Shown here one piece after another: positions 42,913 to 54,635 of a stretch of DNA of 64,000 bases. The DNA is taken from contig JAOACE010000013.1 of assembly GCA_026418015.1 (NCBI GenBank), positions 434,001-498,000 of the forward strand, in the 5' to 3' direction. Source of the stretch: Leptospiraceae bacterium (GTDB lineage: Bacteria > Spirochaetota > Leptospiria > Leptospirales > Leptonemataceae). A program made the position numbers and the translations under genes. How positions within the stretch are numbered: the first letter of the stretch is position 1; the number at the start of each line of letters is the position of its first letter. The notes under the pieces are model-generated. The model was not told the DNA's origin and made no database searches. It saw nothing but the letters and a program-made list of their open reading frames with translations.

Positions 42913-44199
42913 TTATCGTTGATCTATAGGAACATAAGGTCTTTGTGTGGCACCTATATAGATTTGTCTTGGTCTTCCGATTTTTGTATTTGGGTCTTCG
43001 ATCATTTCTTTCCATTGAGCAATCCAACCGGGCATTCTTCCCATAGCAAACATAACTGTAAACATTTCTTTGGGTATTCCTATCGCTTTATAGATGATAC
43101 CAGAATAAAAATCCACATTTGGATAGAGTTTCTTTTGGATAAAGTAATCATCGTTAAGAGCACGTTCTTCTAATTTTTTTGCTATCTCTAATAGAGGATC
43201 CTTAATACCTAATTTGTTTAAAACTTCGTCTGCTGTTCTCTTGATGATTTTTGCTCGTGGATCGAAATTTTTGTAAACTCTATGACCAAATCCCATCAAT
43301 CTAAATGGACTATTTTTATCTTTTGCCATATTAATAAATTTTTCTACGTTTCCACCATCTTCATGAATCATTTCTAACATTTCGATTACTGCTTGGTTAG
43401 CACCACCATGCAAAGGTCCCCATAATGCACAAACGCCACTTGCAATTGCCGCAAACAGATTTGCTCTCGAAGAACCAACTAACCGAACCGTAGAAGCAGA
43501 ACAGTTTTGTTCATGATCTGCATGGAGTATGAGTAAAATATCCAACGCTCTTTCTACAACAGGATCAACAACATACTCTTCTGCTGGAACAGAGAACATC
43601 ATGTTGAGAAAATTCGCAACATAACTTAAAGAATTTCTGGGATATACAAAAGGTTGTCCAATGGATTTTTTGTAAGAGTATGCTGCAATTGTAGGTGTTT
43701 TTGCTAATAATCGAATCATCGAAATTTCTCTATGGCTTGGGTTTAATGGATCCATTTGATCATTATAATATCCAGAAAGCGTTAATATCATAGAACTTAG
43801 AATTGCCATTGGATGCGAATCTTTTGGAAATCCATCGTACAAACGTTTTAAATCTTCGTGAATCATCGTATGTCGTGTGACTTTTGTACGGAATGCTTCG
43901 AACTGATCTTTTGTTGGTAATTCTCCATAAATCAATAAATAAGCTACTTCTAAGAAGGTGGATTTTTCTGCTAACTCTTCTATATTATATCCTCTATATC
44001 GTAATATACCTTTTTCGCCATCGATAAAGGTGATTGCACTCTTGCATGATCCAGTATTAACATAACCATCGTCTAAAGTAATAACACCAGTTTGAGCTCG
44101 CAATTTAGATATATCTATTGCAACTTCGTGTTCTGTACCTTCTATAACAGGCAACTCTACTTCTTTACCTCTCACGACTAATTTTGCCATTTCTGACAT
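42913..44199 (-). CDS. gltA: Citrate synthase
   Basis: [53 protein letters not shown]. Confidence 0.94.
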   Translation of the reverse strand: MSEMAKLVVRGKEVELPVIEGTEHEVAIDISKLRAQTGVITLDDGYVNTGSCKSAITFIDGEKGILRYRGYNIEELAEKSTFLEVAYLLIYGELPTKDQFEAFRTKVTRHTMIHEDLKRLYDGFPKDSHPMAILSSMILTLSGYYNDQMDPLNPSHREISMIRLLAKTPTIAAYSYKKSIGQPFVYPRNSLSYVANFLNMMFSVPAEEYVVDPVVERALDILLILHADHEQNCSASTVRLVGSSRANLFAAIASGVCALWGPLHGGANQAVIEMLEMIHEDGGNVEKFINMAKDKNSPFRLMGFGHRVYKNFDPRAKIIKRTADEVLNKLGIKDPLLEIAKKLEERALNDDYFIQKKLYPNVDFYSGIIYKAIGIPKEMFTVMFAMGRMPGWIAQWKEMIEDPNTKIGRPRQIYIGATQRPYVPIDQR

Positions 44200-44276
44200 A
44201 AATGAACTCCTTTTAATTATTCAGTCTTAACTTAAAGAAAGTTTATTATCGATTTATTAATTTTCAACTCTTTTTA

Positions 44277-47200
44277 TTAATGTTCTTTTAGTTTTAATAG
44301 TTTTTTTATAAAAATTGTAAAATTTACAGCTTTGATATATAAAACTGGAATGATGAATAGCGTTAATAATGTAGAAAACATAAGTCCCCATGCGAATGCC
44401 AATGCTAAGGGTACGAGAAAGGGATCGCTACCACCTATACCATATGCTGTTGGTAGCAAACCTAAAACAGTGGTTAAAGTAGTAAGTATGATTGCTCGAA
44501 GCCTCATAGAACTAGCGTTTAGAGCCACTTCTTCTATGGACATATTGGGGTTGTTTTTTCGTAAACTTTGAGCAAAATCTATCATAACGATTGCGTCGTT
44601 TACTACAACACCCGAAAGTCCAACAAAACCTACCAATGCCAAAAAACTGATCGGTTGACCATGTGCAATAAAAGCAAGAATTACTCCAATGATAGCGAAA
44701 GGAATTGTCATAAGAATAGTAAAAGGTAATAAGATAGATCCAAACAAAGAAGATAGAATCAAAAAGTTTACTATAACACCAACGATTAAAGCTTTTCTTA
44801 AACTTTCTAAGGATTCTTCCGTGTCTTTATTTTCTCCACCTAACTTGACTGTATATCCAGGATATTTTTCGATAATTTGATTCATAAATTTTTGAATTTC
44901 TTTGTTTACTTGTGCTGATGTGGTAGTTTTTTCGTCGATATCTGCAAGAACAATAAGGGATCTATCTGCATCTATGTGATTTAATGCAACATAACCTTGC
45001 TTTGTTTCGAATTTTACTAATGGCTTGATTGGAATTAGTTGCCCCATTCTGTTTAAAACATAGATATGATTGATTGTTTGGATATTTTTATGATAACTAT
45101 CATCAAACCTTACGCGAACATCGATTTCTTCTGTTCCCTTTTTTATAGTTGTAGGAGCTGTTCCTCTAAAGGCTGTATTAACAGCAAGTGCAATATTTTC
45201 TACACTTACTCCTGTGATGGCGGCAGTAAGTTCGTCGATTTTTAGATGAATTTCTTTTTTTCCCAATTCATGATCATCGTCGATATTTTTAACACCTTTT
45301 ATTTTTGCTAATCGCTCTTTGAATTCTTCACCTATTTTTTCTAAGACATCATAATCTTTACCGCGAATTTCTATTGCAACTGGTTTTCCTGTTGGAGGAC
45401 CTCCTCTTAGTAGATCAACTTGAAGGTTTTCTAATTTTCCTGATAAATTCATAAACTCTGGAAAGATTTTAGGCTTATACGGATTTTGTTTTAAATTAGC
45501 ATTATCTTTAAACTTAGCATCCAGTAGCCAAGATATTTCTTCGCGTACTTGATTTACAATTTCTTCGCCACTTCTTTTTCTTTTATTCTCTGGTGTTAGA
45601 TAAATGATTGCCATTGCATAGTTGGAACCACGTTTAGTAAATGGATCGGTTGGATTTTGTTGAACAATTCCTGTTGCAGTTCGAAAATTTTCTATTTCTT
45701 CTTTGGGCAATGTTTCTACATATTTGGAAATATATTGATTAAATCGATCCATGTCTTCTAACGGTGTAGAAGGATCAGCCTTCATTTTGATAATAAATGC
45801 TTCGATTGCACCAGTAAATAGTTTAAATTTACCAACTGTAACTTGCAATACAATAGAAGTTATGAATAAGACTACAAGAGCAATCAATGTTTGCCAACGA
45901 TGATTGATTATCCATGCTAATGCTGGTTCATAGATTTTTTTACGGAATCTATAAAAATATCCACTTTCTCCTTTTATTTCGTTTTCATGGGATGCATATT
46001 TATTGATATCATACAAATGCGAAGGAAGAATAAAAAAAGATTCGAACAAAGATGCTGATAAAGTAATTATAACTACTAAGGGAATAGTGAAAAGGAATTT
46101 ACCAAAAATACCAGTAACGAATAATAAAGGAGCAAAAGAAACTATTGTAGTGATTACAGAAGCAAAAACAGGGGCAACGACTTCGCTTGTCCCTTTGATG
46201 GCAGCCTCCAAGGTTGAATAACCTTCTTCCAAATATCGATAAAAATTCTCACTTACAACAATTGCATCATCAACAAGAATACCTACAACAATAATCATTC
46301 CCACCATAGAGATTAAGTTTAATGTAACTCCTAATGCGTTAAATATAATCATTGCAGCACCCAAAGAAACCGGAATTCCTAATGCAACCATTAATGCAGT
46401 TCTCCATCCCATAAAAAAGAATAAAGAACCTACAACTAATATAAAACCACCAATAGCATTGTTGAACAATACATTTAATCGTCTTTTAACATAATAAGAA
46501 AGATCGTTAATAAATTCAACTTCTATACCTTCGGGGAGTTTTTGCTTATAATTGTTTGCGACTTTTTTTACTTCCTCAACAACTCTTATGATATCTCCTT
46601 TTTCTTTTTTTAAAACAATCAAATTTATAGCAATTTTGCCGTTAGTTCTGTAAATGTATAATGGTTCTTCGAATCCATCGACTACTTTTCCTACGTCGCG
46701 AATTCTTATACCTTGACCCAATTCATTCGAACGAATAAAGAAATTTTCTACATCTTTTGGTTCTAATAATTCTCCTACGGTTCTTAATACCTGAGATGCT
46801 CCGTTAATAATTACTTCTCCTCCAGGAAAATTGATATTTCTTTGTTTTAATCCTGCTAGAATTTGTTCTATTCCTACATAATTGTTTTTTATCTTGATAG
46901 GATCCAATTTAACGATGTATTCTCGGTTCAACCAGCCTCTTCGATCAATTCTTGCTACGCCATCAATTTGTTTTAGGGCATTTTCTAAGATTTCTGCTTG
47001 TTCTCTTAATGTTCGATAATCAATTTTATTTTCGTCAGCAAATAAACTTACTTCTATGACAGGTGTTAAAGAAGAAGTAATTTCTAAAACCAATGGTTTA
47101 TCTACATCTGCTGGAAGATCCGTAACTCTATCCACAGCAGAGCGAATATCTTCCACAACTTTTCTTGGATTTTTTGTATCGGGATCGATGATCACAGTAA

Positions 47201-47492
47201 TGCCTGAGCGATTTTCTATCGAAGAAGAACGAATTTCTTTTATACCTTCTACAGATTTTAGTTGATCTTCTATTGGATTTGTGATAAGTTTTTCTACTTC
47301 TTCTGGAGATGCGCCGGGAAATACAGTTGTGACAAGAACTATATCGAAGTCAATGTTTGGAAAAGCTTCTCGATTGATGGTTAATCCAACATAAATGCCC
47401 CATCCGATTAATATTACTGTTAAAATGTTTCCAAAGATACTTCTTCGAAGAAAGAATTCTATAATTGCTAACATATTTATTATTATATTCAT
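44277..47492 (-). CDS. RND superfamily efflux permease
   Basis: TVFPGASPEEVEKLITNPIEDQL; LVGFVGLSGVVVNDAIVMIDF; GILVDDAIVVSEN. Confidence 0.92.
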   Translation of the reverse strand: MNIIINMLAIIEFFLRRSIFGNILTVILIGWGIYVGLTINREAFPNIDFDIVLVTTVFPGASPEEVEKLITNPIEDQLKSVEGIKEIRSSSIENRSGITVIIDPDTKNPRKVVEDIRSAVDRVTDLPADVDKPLVLEITSSLTPVIEVSLFADENKIDYRTLREQAEILENALKQIDGVARIDRRGWLNREYIVKLDPIKIKNNYVGIEQILAGLKQRNINFPGGEVIINGASQVLRTVGELLEPKDVENFFIRSNELGQGIRIRDVGKVVDGFEEPLYIYRTNGKIAINLIVLKKEKGDIIRVVEEVKKVANNYKQKLPEGIEVEFINDLSYYVKRRLNVLFNNAIGGFILVVGSLFFFMGWRTALMVALGIPVSLGAAMIIFNALGVTLNLISMVGMIIVVGILVDDAIVVSENFYRYLEEGYSTLEAAIKGTSEVVAPVFASVITTIVSFAPLLFVTGIFGKFLFTIPLVVIITLSASLFESFFILPSHLYDINKYASHENEIKGESGYFYRFRKKIYEPALAWIINHRWQTLIALVVLFITSIVLQVTVGKFKLFTGAIEAFIIKMKADPSTPLEDMDRFNQYISKYVETLPKEEIENFRTATGIVQQNPTDPFTKRGSNYAMAIIYLTPENKRKRSGEEIVNQVREEISWLLDAKFKDNANLKQNPYKPKIFPEFMNLSGKLENLQVDLLRGGPPTGKPVAIEIRGKDYDVLEKIGEEFKERLAKIKGVKNIDDDHELGKKEIHLKIDELTAAITGVSVENIALAVNTAFRGTAPTTIKKGTEEIDVRVRFDDSYHKNIQTINHIYVLNRMGQLIPIKPLVKFETKQGYVALNHIDADRSLIVLADIDEKTTTSAQVNKEIQKFMNQIIEKYPGYTVKLGGENKDTEESLESLRKALIVGVIVNFLILSSLFGSILLPFTILMTIPFAIIGVILAFIAHGQPISFLALVGFVGLSGVVVNDAIVMIDFAQSLRKNNPNMSIEEVALNASSMRLRAIILTTLTTVLGLLPTAYGIGGSDPFLVPLALAFAWGLMFSTLLTLFIIPVLYIKAVNFTIFIKKLLKLKEH

Positions 47493-47584
47493 TAATTAAC
47501 TATTTGGTCAATTCATTTTTTTGTAGAGCATCATTATTTCTATAAAAGTTTGACTTTAAATTCTAAAAATATATCATAAAAACT

Positions 47585-48367
47585 ATGAAGTGGGTTTTAA
47601 TTTCGGGATCAACAGGTACAATTGGAAGTGCCATTTGCAAAATTTTGTCAGAAAAGAATTTTTATTTAATTCTAGGCGGTAGAGACGAAATGAAATTAAA
47701 TCAACTTAAACAAAATTTAGAAAAACAGTATAAGAATACGTGTTTGATATTTTTGGCAGATTTACGATCAAAGCATTCGATTCAACAAGCAATAAATAAC
47801 CTATTTTCTAAAAATTCTATCAAACTTTACGCATTAGTCAACAATGCTTCCGAAACACCCAAAAGAAAAATTATTACAGAAGAAGGATTAGAATGTCAGT
47901 TTGCTGTAAATATATTAGGCTACCATAGAATGATTGCGTATTTAAAAGAGTATTTTGAAAATGGTGCGCGAATTGTGAATGTTTCAAGCTATTGGGCGGG
48001 CGATTTGGATTTGGCCGATCTACAATTCGAGAAAAGACCTTATCATAACCATATCGCTTATAGACAAAGTAAACAAGCAGAAAGGATGTTAACAGTCATT
48101 TGGTCAGAAATCCTTAGAGAAAAAAATATACTAGTTAATGCTTGTCATCCGGGTGATGCAAATTCCAAATTAAGTAATGACCTTGGTTTTGGAGGTTTTG
48201 AAAGCCCAATGGATGCTGCGAATACCCCAGCATATTTAGTATATTCGGAAGAGATAAGATCTATCACAGGAAAATATTTTGAACACAGAAAAATAGTTTC
48301 TGATCCCTTCGCGAAAAATATGGATCAAATCAAAAAATTATTCGAAATATGTAATAAATATTTATAA
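47585..48367 (+). CDS. Short-chain dehydrogenase/reductase
   Basis: LISGSTGTIGSAICKIL; YRQSKQAERML; CHPGDANSKL. Confidence 0.85.
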   Translation: MKWVLISGSTGTIGSAICKILSEKNFYLILGGRDEMKLNQLKQNLEKQYKNTCLIFLADLRSKHSIQQAINNLFSKNSIKLYALVNNASETPKRKIITEEGLECQFAVNILGYHRMIAYLKEYFENGARIVNVSSYWAGDLDLADLQFEKRPYHNHIAYRQSKQAERMLTVIWSEILREKNILVNACHPGDANSKLSNDLGFGGFESPMDAANTPAYLVYSEEIRSITGKYFEHRKIVSDPFAKNMDQIKKLFEICNKYL

Positions 48368-48390
48368 AATAAGTTAATTAAATAAAATTA

Positions 48391-49071
48391 TTATTCGTCT
48401 TTAATAGAAAATGGTGTAAAATTTGTATGATAATCATAATAATCTTCTTGTTCTGCTTTTTTTAGAAATCCAACTGCGATATAAGTAAATGGAGTCATAA
48501 TTGCTTCCCAGCTTACTTTTAGAACATAATTGCTCATCATTACGCTTAATATAGTTTGATTGTCCCAATATCCATAGAAAGCGAAAGGATAAAAAATCAA
48601 AGAATCTACGAATTGTCCTGCAATCGTTGAACCAATGGTTCGCATCCATAGTATTTTGCCATTCATCCATACCTTCATTTTAGCTAGTACATAAGAGTTT
48701 GCAAATTCACCAGCCCAATAAGCTATTAAAGAAGCTAATGCTATTCTTAGGGTAATTCCAAACGCAATTTCGTAAGCTTCTTGATATTTCCAATTCGGAG
48801 AAGGTGGAATTTTTACAATTATATAACTCATAATTGATGCAAAAGCTAATGCAGCAAAACCAGCCCATACTGTTCTTCGCGTTTTAGCATAACCGTATAC
48901 TTCTGTTAATACATCTCCAAAAATATAACTAAAAGGAAAAAAGAAAACACCTGCTCCAAATTCGATTCCAAAAACTTTTGCAACCTTGGCAGCACCTATA
49001 ATATTTGAGGTAAGAAGAACTGTTACAAATGCTGCCATTACGAAATCAAAATATTTGTATTGCCTTTGCAT
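48391..49071 (-). CDS. Queuosine precursor transporter (YhhQ/VUT family)
   Basis: TSNIIGAAKVAKVFGIEFGAGVFFFPFSYIFGDVLTEVYGYAKTRRTVWAGF; IGSTIAGQFVDSLIFYPFAF. Confidence 0.88.
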   Translation of the reverse strand: MQRQYKYFDFVMAAFVTVLLTSNIIGAAKVAKVFGIEFGAGVFFFPFSYIFGDVLTEVYGYAKTRRTVWAGFAALAFASIMSYIIVKIPPSPNWKYQEAYEIAFGITLRIALASLIAYWAGEFANSYVLAKMKVWMNGKILWMRTIGSTIAGQFVDSLIFYPFAFYGYWDNQTILSVMMSNYVLKVSWEAIMTPFTYIAVGFLKKAEQEDYYDYHTNFTPFSIKDE

Positions 49072-49176
49072 AATAAATCGAATATTTTTTTGTATAATTT
49101 TGTAAATTGTTTTTTCGGGTTGGATTCTTAATATAAAATAGTTGCTTAATAAAGTATATAAAAAAATTTATAAATT

Positions 49177-49650
49177 ATGAAAAAAATAATTTTAAGTGTG
49201 GTTATTTTATCTTGTTTTGCCATAACAAAGGGGCTATATTCGGAGGAAAAAAAATTAGGATTAGGAATTTCTCTTTTTTATCCTACTGGAATAACATTTA
49301 AGTATAAATGGGATCAAAAGATGTCCATAGAATCAACGTTGGGAATTTTTCAAGATGGTGCATATTTTCATGCTGGTGTATTGTACGATTTTTATCAAAT
49401 CAATCAAGGACTGAAACTTTATACAGGTGGAGCATTTCTTATGCAAGAACGAACAAGAAAACAAAAGATTTTTCGCGGCATATTCGAAGAAAACAAATCT
49501 CTCTATCCCGGTGTTAGAGTTCCCTTTGGTTTAGTTTATTACGAAAAGAATGAATGGGATCTTTTTGGAGAAATCAATTTAAACCTTTTGGCTAAGGATG
49601 GATTAGATGCAAACATAGGTATTGCGATTGGCTTTCATTTTTATCTATAA
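49177..49650 (+). CDS. Hypothetical exported protein, small beta-barrel-like
   Basis: Signal peptide; alternating beta pattern; terminal GIAIGFHFYL. Confidence 0.5.
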   Translation: MKKIILSVVILSCFAITKGLYSEEKKLGLGISLFYPTGITFKYKWDQKMSIESTLGIFQDGAYFHAGVLYDFYQINQGLKLYTGGAFLMQERTRKQKIFRGIFEENKSLYPGVRVPFGLVYYEKNEWDLFGEINLNLLAKDGLDANIGIAIGFHFYL

Positions 49651-49745
49651 ATACTTGATATTATAGTCAATTTTATTCATGCTTTACTTGACTTTACTTT
49701 ATGTTAAAAAGGTTTGTCTATAAATTCTAATAAAAGGAGAATCTT

Positions 49746-50504
49746 ATGATAACAATCGATTTAAAAGATAAGACTGCTGTTGTAACAGGTTCCGCACGCG
49801 GAATTGGTAAAGCAATCGCAGAAAAATTAGCAGAAGCTGGAGCAAAGGTTCTAATCAACGATATAAGCGAAGAAGCAGCAAAACAAACAGCGGAAGAAAT
49901 TTCTAAAAAATATAATGTAGAAACTACCTATTTTGCATGTGACATTTCTAACGAAGAACAAGCAAACAAATTGATCGAAACATGTAAAGAAAAATGGGGT
50001 AAAGTAGATATATTAGTAAACAATGCTGGTATTACAAAAGATACACTGTTATTAAGAATGACCAAAGAACAATGGGATCAAGTGATCAACGTAAATTTAA
50101 CAGGAACATTCTTATGCACAAGAGCTGCTTTTAAGATTATGATGAACCAGCGAAGTGGAGTGATTATCAATATATCTTCTATCGCAGGAGAAAATGGAAA
50201 CGTTGGACAAGCAAATTATTCTGCATCCAAAGCAGGTGTGATTGGTTTTACAAAAACTGTTGCTGTAGAAGGTGCAGCAAGAGGTGTTCGTTGTAATGCA
50301 ATTGCTCCAGGATTTATTCAAACCGCGATGACAGATGCAATTCCAGACAAAATTAAAGAAAAAATGATTGCATCTATTCCGTTAAAAAGACCTGGTCAAC
50401 CAGAAGATATTGCAAATGCTGTTTTATTTTTAGCTTCGGATTTATCTTCTTACATTACTGGTCAGGTGATAGATGTTAATGGTGGTGGATTTAGGCCAAA
50501 TTAA
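49746..50504 (+). CDS. fabG: 3-oxoacyl-ACP reductase
   Basis: KTAVVTGSARGIGKAIAEKL; NYSASKAGVIGFTKTVA; upstream of acpP. Confidence 0.93.
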   Translation: MITIDLKDKTAVVTGSARGIGKAIAEKLAEAGAKVLINDISEEAAKQTAEEISKKYNVETTYFACDISNEEQANKLIETCKEKWGKVDILVNNAGITKDTLLLRMTKEQWDQVINVNLTGTFLCTRAAFKIMMNQRSGVIINISSIAGENGNVGQANYSASKAGVIGFTKTVAVEGAARGVRCNAIAPGFIQTAMTDAIPDKIKEKMIASIPLKRPGQPEDIANAVLFLASDLSSYITGQVIDVNGGGFRPN

Positions 50505-50601
50505 AAAAAATTTAGTTTTATGTTTAATTTTATTGATTTTAAACTTGCATAAAAAAATAGGATCATAAATTTTAACAAAAAATTAAAATAAGGAGAAGAC
50601 C

Positions 50602-50841
50602 ATGGCAGATGAATTATTTCAAAAAGTTCGTTCCATCATTGCACAACAATTAGGTGCAGATGAGTCCGAAATTACAGAAGATGCACATTTTATCGAAGAT
50701 TTAGGTGCAGATTCTCTCGATACAGTAGAGTTAGTAATGGCATTAGAAGAAGAGTTTGGAATCGAAATTTCTGACGAAGATGCAGAAAAAATCCAAACAG
50801 TTGGCGATGTAATTAAGTACATCAAAGAACATCAAAAATAA
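50602..50841 (+). CDS. acpP: Acyl carrier protein
   Basis: [27 protein letters not shown]. Confidence 0.96.
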   Translation: MADELFQKVRSIIAQQLGADESEITEDAHFIEDLGADSLDTVELVMALEEEFGIEISDEDAEKIQTVGDVIKYIKEHQK

Positions 50842-50856
50842 TTTTTTTTGAATAAA

Positions 50857-50916
50857 GGCCGATTTTCTTTTGCTATCAAAATCCTGTGGTAGTAAGAAAG
50901 AAAATCGGTCTTTTTT
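50857..50916 (+). terminator. Long hairpin plus U6 between acpP and rnc (terminator/attenuator or RNase III site)
   Basis: 14-bp stem with one G-U (GGCCGATTTTCTTT 50857-50870 / AAAGAAAATCGGTC 50897-50910), inner 5-bp stem CTATC/GGTAG, then TTTTTT. Confidence 0.75.
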
Positions 50917-50921
50917 ATGTT

Positions 50922-51674
50922 ATGCAATACTCCGACCATGTCGAAAAGATCATACTAACAAAAGAAAGGCTAGAGCAACTTCGAGAATTATCCAAAAGGC
51001 TTGGTATACGATTTAGAGATTATCGATTATACGACTTAGCGTTTACTCATAGTAGTTTTGCAAACGAACCCAATGCACATAAACTCAACAATCAACGATT
51101 AGAATACTTAGGGGATGCAGTAATCGGATTTGTTGTGAATGATTACTTATACAGAAATTTTCATTTAAACGAAGGCCAGATGGCTCGAATTAAATCCGCA
51201 GCTGTTTCGGAAACGTCCCTTGCAAGTGCTGCAAGAAAATTGCGTTTTGGTCAATACCTAAAAATGAGTAAAGGCGAAAAGAAAAGTGGTGGTGCAAGAA
51301 GACCTTCGAATTTAGCAGATTCTTTTGAGGCTTTTGTTGCAGCATTATATTTGGATTTAGGTTTGGAAGAAACAAGAAAGTTTGTTTTAAACATGTTAGA
51401 AAGTAGACTAAAAAATTTAACGAAACCAGGTAGAGCAGTGGATCCAAAATCTGCATTACAAGAACTCGTACAGAAAAAATATCATACTCATCCAGTTTAC
51501 GAAATGGTATCGCAAGAAGGACCAGATCACAAAAGGGAATTTGTTTATCGCGTTGTTATAAATGGAATAGAAATCGCTCGCGGCAGTGGAACATCCAAAA
51601 AACGCGCAGAAAAGCAAGCTGCCCAAAAAGCGTTAGATAAAATTAAGAGTCAATTTGACGAAATTTTAATTTAA
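50922..51674 (+). CDS. rnc: Ribonuclease III
   Basis: NNQRLEYLGDAVIGFVVNDYLY; C-terminal dsRBD DPKSALQELVQKKYHTHPVYEMVSQEGPDHKREF. ATG 50922 preferred to GTG 50886, which lies in the hairpin loop. Confidence 0.92.
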   Translation: MQYSDHVEKIILTKERLEQLRELSKRLGIRFRDYRLYDLAFTHSSFANEPNAHKLNNQRLEYLGDAVIGFVVNDYLYRNFHLNEGQMARIKSAAVSETSLASAARKLRFGQYLKMSKGEKKSGGARRPSNLADSFEAFVAALYLDLGLEETRKFVLNMLESRLKNLTKPGRAVDPKSALQELVQKKYHTHPVYEMVSQEGPDHKREFVYRVVINGIEIARGSGTSKKRAEKQAAQKALDKIKSQFDEILI

Positions 51675-51681
51675 TATCCTT

Positions 51682-52788
51682 ATGTATCAACAACTATTTA
51701 TACCTATCGAAGAACACATCAATAAAAGCTATAATATTTATTTTTCTGATGATTTTAAAAAAGACTGGTTTGATTTATTAAAAAACTTTCGATTTACAAA
51801 AAATGTTCTTATAACTGACGACAATGTTTTTACTTATCATAAGGAATTAATACAAACATTAGCGAATCAACTACAACCATCGAAAATTATTGTTAGACCA
51901 AAAGGCGAAGAATATAAACACATTAAATATACCCAAGAGATTTACGAAGACTTAATACAATACGAAGTGGATCGTAAAAGTGGTATTATTGCTGTTGGCG
52001 GTGGAGTTATTGGTGATTTTGCTGGTTTTATCGCGTCTACCTTACTTCGCGGTATTGGTTTTGTGCAGATTCCTACAACACTACTTGCGATGGTGGATTC
52101 TAGTGTTGGAGGTAAAGTTGCTGTCAATGTAGATGTAGGAAAAAATATGATAGGTTCTTTTTATCAACCTCGTGTTGTTTTGTGTAGCTTGGCATTTCTT
52201 AGAACACTTCCCGAAAAAGAATGGATTTGTGGTTTAGCAGAAATGGTTAAACATGCCTTACTCAAAAGAAATGTTTACGAAAATTTTAAAAAAGTAGTTT
52301 TTAACCAACCAGATTATAAAACATGGGATTTTGAATTATGGAATCGCTTAATCTATGAATCTATCCAAGTAAAAGCAGAGGTAGTTTCTAAGGACGAAAA
52401 AGAATCTGGATTACGTTCGATTTTAAATTTAGGTCATACCGTTGCACATGCAATAGAATCTTTAACCAATTATAAAGAATTTTCTCATGGAGAAGCGGTA
52501 AGTCGTGGGCTTGTTACAGCATTACTACTTTCTAAAAAGAAATTTCAACTATCGGATAAAATCATCGAAGAAGTGATCCAAATAATGCGATTGTTAAAAC
52601 TTCCCTTAGATACAGCAAACCTAAAAGCAAACGAAATAGCACATCACCTGATCTACGATAAAAAAAACCAAAAAGGAAAAATCAAATACATTTATCTAAA
52701 AGATATTGGAAATCCCGTTTACGATTTAGAATTGGATATCCAGGATTTTCTTGACGCGTGGATGCTACAAAAAGATTTATTTGGTTAA
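51682..52788 (+). CDS. aroB: 3-dehydroquinate synthase
   Basis: [56 protein letters not shown]. Confidence 0.94.
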   Translation: MYQQLFIPIEEHINKSYNIYFSDDFKKDWFDLLKNFRFTKNVLITDDNVFTYHKELIQTLANQLQPSKIIVRPKGEEYKHIKYTQEIYEDLIQYEVDRKSGIIAVGGGVIGDFAGFIASTLLRGIGFVQIPTTLLAMVDSSVGGKVAVNVDVGKNMIGSFYQPRVVLCSLAFLRTLPEKEWICGLAEMVKHALLKRNVYENFKKVVFNQPDYKTWDFELWNRLIYESIQVKAEVVSKDEKESGLRSILNLGHTVAHAIESLTNYKEFSHGEAVSRGLVTALLLSKKKFQLSDKIIEEVIQIMRLLKLPLDTANLKANEIAHHLIYDKKNQKGKIKYIYLKDIGNPVYDLELDIQDFLDAWMLQKDLFG

Positions 52789-52792
52789 AGAT

Positions 52793-53269
52793 ATGAAGTC
52801 TAAACGCATATTAATATTAAATGGACCTAATTTAAATCTATTAGGAATTAGAGAGCCTCATATTTATGGTAAAACTACTCTAAAAGATTTAGAAAATCAG
52901 TTAAGTATTGATGCAAAGCATTTAGGTGTAGAGGTTGAATTTTTTCAGTCTAACCACGAAGGTAATTTGATCGATAAAATTCAGGAACACTTTCAAAATA
53001 GCTATGATGGTATAATTATCAACCCCGGAGGATTAACACATACTTCTGTTGCCTTACGCGATGCATTACTTTCTATCAGCGTTCCTTTTGTAGAAGTCCA
53101 TATTAGCAATATATATTCGCGTGAACCATTCCGTCATCATTCTTATTTAAGCGATAAAGCTTTAGCCGTAATCAGTGGTATGGGAATATTAGGTTATCGC
53201 CTTGCCCTAATTGGATTGGTTCATTATCTTAAAGAATTGTCCTTCGATGGCAAACTACAACTTCCATAG
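52793..53269 (+). CDS. aroQ: 3-dehydroquinate dehydratase, type II
   Basis: [69 protein letters not shown]. Confidence 0.94.
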   Translation: MKSKRILILNGPNLNLLGIREPHIYGKTTLKDLENQLSIDAKHLGVEVEFFQSNHEGNLIDKIQEHFQNSYDGIIINPGGLTHTSVALRDALLSISVPFVEVHISNIYSREPFRHHSYLSDKALAVISGMGILGYRLALIGLVHYLKELSFDGKLQLP

Positions 53270-54498
53270 TCAGTAACTTCTTTTGATTCTAAATTCATCG
53301 GTTCTAACCCAAAAATATTAAAAGAAACATTATATTTTTCTAAATAAACATTATTAAATTTTTTTATAACAAAATTATTGAAATCTTTTTCTGGCGAAAA
53401 GAAATTCATCACATCTTCTGTAATGATAATCGGATAAGAAAGTTTTTTTGCTAATTCTTGCAATTTAAAGGTTATGTTGACTGCTTCTCCTAATACTGTA
53501 TAATCTATTAAGTGTTCTGAGCCAATGTATCCCATAAAAACATTTCCATAATGACAGGTAATTCCAAAAGATTGTTCTTGCAAAAGAGGATCTTTCTTAA
53601 ACTGAACAAAAATATTTTTAAAGCAATAGGGTAGAATATTAGCTTGATTTTTTTCTAATGTAATTAAAATACCATCTCCCAAGATTTTATGAACAATACC
53701 ACCGCATTTTAGCACATAATCACAAACCATATGTGCAAATCTATTCAGAATTGTAGCAAATTCGTGAGGTTCAGTATTTAATGATAGGTTGGTAGAGTTT
53801 CTTAGATCAATAAAAACAATGATTCTTTCTGTTTTTGTACCTTTAATGTATTGTAGCTGAATTTCGATTTGATCGTTTGATTGATCTTCGAAGATTTGCT
53901 CGATAATTTTAGGAGAGAAAAAACGTTGTAGAATTTGTTTTTCTTTCTGAATTTTCTTTTGTAAATTTACCAAAGGGGTTATGTTGTTAAAGCAAAAGAA
54001 TTTGAATGTTTTATTGAGTTGGTTTATATCTTGTATGGTAAAATCAATGTAGGCTTTGATTCCGTTGATTTCTAGAATAAAATATACTACTTCGTTATTT
54101 TGGACATCAGAATCAATTTTCATTATGTCAGAAAGTTTTTTGCCTAATAAGTTGTCTTTTTTAAGCTGGAATTTTGCTAAAAAACTATCATTAATGTTGA
54201 TAATTTTACCTTCTTGGTCTGTAAGAACAACAAATGTGGGAAGGGTATTAAAGATTTTTTCCAAAAAATCATTAGAATAACTGATAGAAAATAGTTTATT
54301 GAGTATCAAGTAAAAGCTAGAATTTATGATAAAAACAAAAATAGAACCAAAAAAAAGAATCAACAAAACCAAATTTTTTTCTAAAAATGAACTAATAGTA
54401 GATAGAGACAATTGATTGATATGATTTAGATAAACGATTCCATAACCAACGATAAAGAAGAGTATCAATATCATTACTAGGAATAAAATATAAATCAT
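53224..54498 (-). CDS. Membrane PAS-class III nucleotide cyclase
   Basis: FIDLRNST...HKILGDGIL...[10 protein letters not shown] cyclase core; PAS-like [24 protein letters not shown]. The N-terminus is likely in another frame upstream (54635), see findings. Confidence 0.82.
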   Translation of the reverse strand: MIYILFLVMILILFFIVGYGIVYLNHINQLSLSTISSFLEKNLVLLILFFGSIFVFIINSSFYLILNKLFSISYSNDFLEKIFNTLPTFVVLTDQEGKIININDSFLAKFQLKKDNLLGKKLSDIMKIDSDVQNNEVVYFILEINGIKAYIDFTIQDINQLNKTFKFFCFNNITPLVNLQKKIQKEKQILQRFFSPKIIEQIFEDQSNDQIEIQLQYIKGTKTERIIVFIDLRNSTNLSLNTEPHEFATILNRFAHMVCDYVLKCGGIVHKILGDGILITLEKNQANILPYCFKNIFVQFKKDPLLQEQSFGITCHYGNVFMGYIGSEHLIDYTVLGEAVNITFKLQELAKKLSYPIIITEDVMNFFSPEKDFNNFVIKKFNNVYLEKYNVSFNIFGLEPMNLESKEVTDYGSCSLPSKDNSLR

Positions 54499-54635
54499 CC
54501 CTAAGTATGTTCTATCTTTGGTAGATTTATAAAGATTATAAAAAAAAGATTATAAAAAATTTTACTCTGGTAAACATTAATAGATAATCCAATGGTTAAA
54601 AAAGTGATTCCCCAAATAAGTAGTTGTGATTCCAT
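54499..54635 (-). pseudogene. Out-of-frame N-terminal segment (TM1) of the cyclase gene
   Basis: MESQLLIWGITFLTIGLSINVYQSKIFYNLFF; the frame joins the cyclase ORF if one T is added to the 8-T run (54547-54540, minus strand). Confidence 0.5.

Noticed and set aside
50886-50921. GTG start for rnc as listed in the ORF track
   Set aside because: Falls in the hairpin loop/arm; the RNase III homology is compatible with ATG 50922.
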